From DATMRF01 sp035566435 (GTDB taxonomy: Bacteria; Verrucomicrobiota; Verrucomicrobiia; Limisphaerales; UBA8199), in the NCBI GenBank assembly GCA_035566435.1, contig DATMRF010000142.1, positions 1 to 42,584 on the forward strand: a DNA stretch of 42,584 bases. The letters run 5' to 3'. Under the pieces are notes generated by a model. It was not told the DNA's origin. It ran no database searches and saw nothing but the letters and a program-made list of their open reading frames with translations. This document shows positions 42,449 to 42,584 of this stretch, one piece after another; position 1 is the first letter of the stretch, and every line of letters begins with the position of its first letter. Position numbers and translations under genes: made by a program.

Positions 42449-42584
42449 GTGCGCCTGACATGGGCGTGAACTGATGGGGTGAAAGTCCCCTGTGCAGGAA
42501 TGCAGTCAGGCTGGCTCTCATAACGGGAGTCAGTTTGGCCCAAGTACTAGACCGAAGCAACTGCGGGATCGCGAGGTCTCGTGG
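42449..42584 (+). mobile_element. 5' end of a group II intron (truncated by window end)
   Basis: From GTGCG at 42449 the sequence follows the start of bacterial group II introns: GTGCGCCTGACATGGGCGTG, then GGGGTGAAAGTCCCC at 42476-42490, then a GCAGTCAGGC segment in domain I. No open frame for the intron-encoded reverse transcriptase is inside the window, as expected, since it would lie in domain IV downstream. A GTGTG two bases earlier is an alternative boundary. The inserted locus cannot be judged without the 3' side. Confidence 0.75.

Overview
The window looks like chromosomal DNA of a GC-rich verrucomicrobial bacterium, probably of the Pedosphaera/Limisphaera side of the phylum. This is an inference from style; no rRNA or other marker gene is present. 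The pointers are a VPDSG-type C-terminal sorting tail (29369-30022), an H-X9-DG pseudopilin (39931-40881), giant exported proteins ending in an F-R-x-R type tail, PA14-like modules, GH2 and BNR enzymes for polysaccharide or amino-sugar use, and many dispersed nested palindromes between genes. No tRNA, rRNA or CRISPR array was seen.

Layout. 2-7050: 3' part of a giant beta-helix/LamG/dockerin surface protein, translationally coupled (ATGA overlap) to a small exported protein that may be cohesin-like. 7056-8294: threonine synthase on the minus strand. 8455-14681: a sugar block with an exported GH2 enzyme, a PIG-L deacetylase, a NagB-like sugar-phosphate isomerase/deaminase with an altered active site, and an exported xylose-isomerase-like TIM barrel. 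14682-15690: repeat-rich spacer and one small ORF. 15691-22377: a 2228-residue exported protein with a PQQ-type beta-propeller and four PA14-like modules, one carrying an inserted PA domain. 22674-24983: hybrid histidine kinase. 25043-27673: Asp-box propeller plus CBM6 enzyme. 27844-29052: L-2-hydroxyglutarate oxidase. 29369-30022: small VPDSG-anchored protein with thioester-domain-like Cys and Gln motifs, followed by a clear terminator.

30100-39529, all on the minus strand, is the most unusual region. In transcription order it holds a TolC-type outer-membrane channel, a periplasmic HlyD-type adaptor, a GAF-HlyD adaptor, an M50 metalloprotease-HlyD fusion with a PqqD-like N-terminus, and a shortened SecA-like ATPase. 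The last four genes overlap or lie within 10 bases of one another. There is no ABC transporter or RND pump, so the SecA-like protein is the only visible motor. I propose an envelope-spanning export system, possibly coupled to intramembrane proteolysis or peptide recognition. Between the tolC-like gene and the rest lie two tandem copies of a nested palindromic element.

39531-42584 is accessory sequence. A pseudopilin gene is flanked by two direct relics of a phage head-tail-connector-like gene. The longer relic has lost its start codon next to an 8-bp tandem repeat, and a third fragment with the same 8-bp repeat lies at 13539-13622. A hypothetical gene follows, and the window ends inside what looks like the 5' end of a group II intron.
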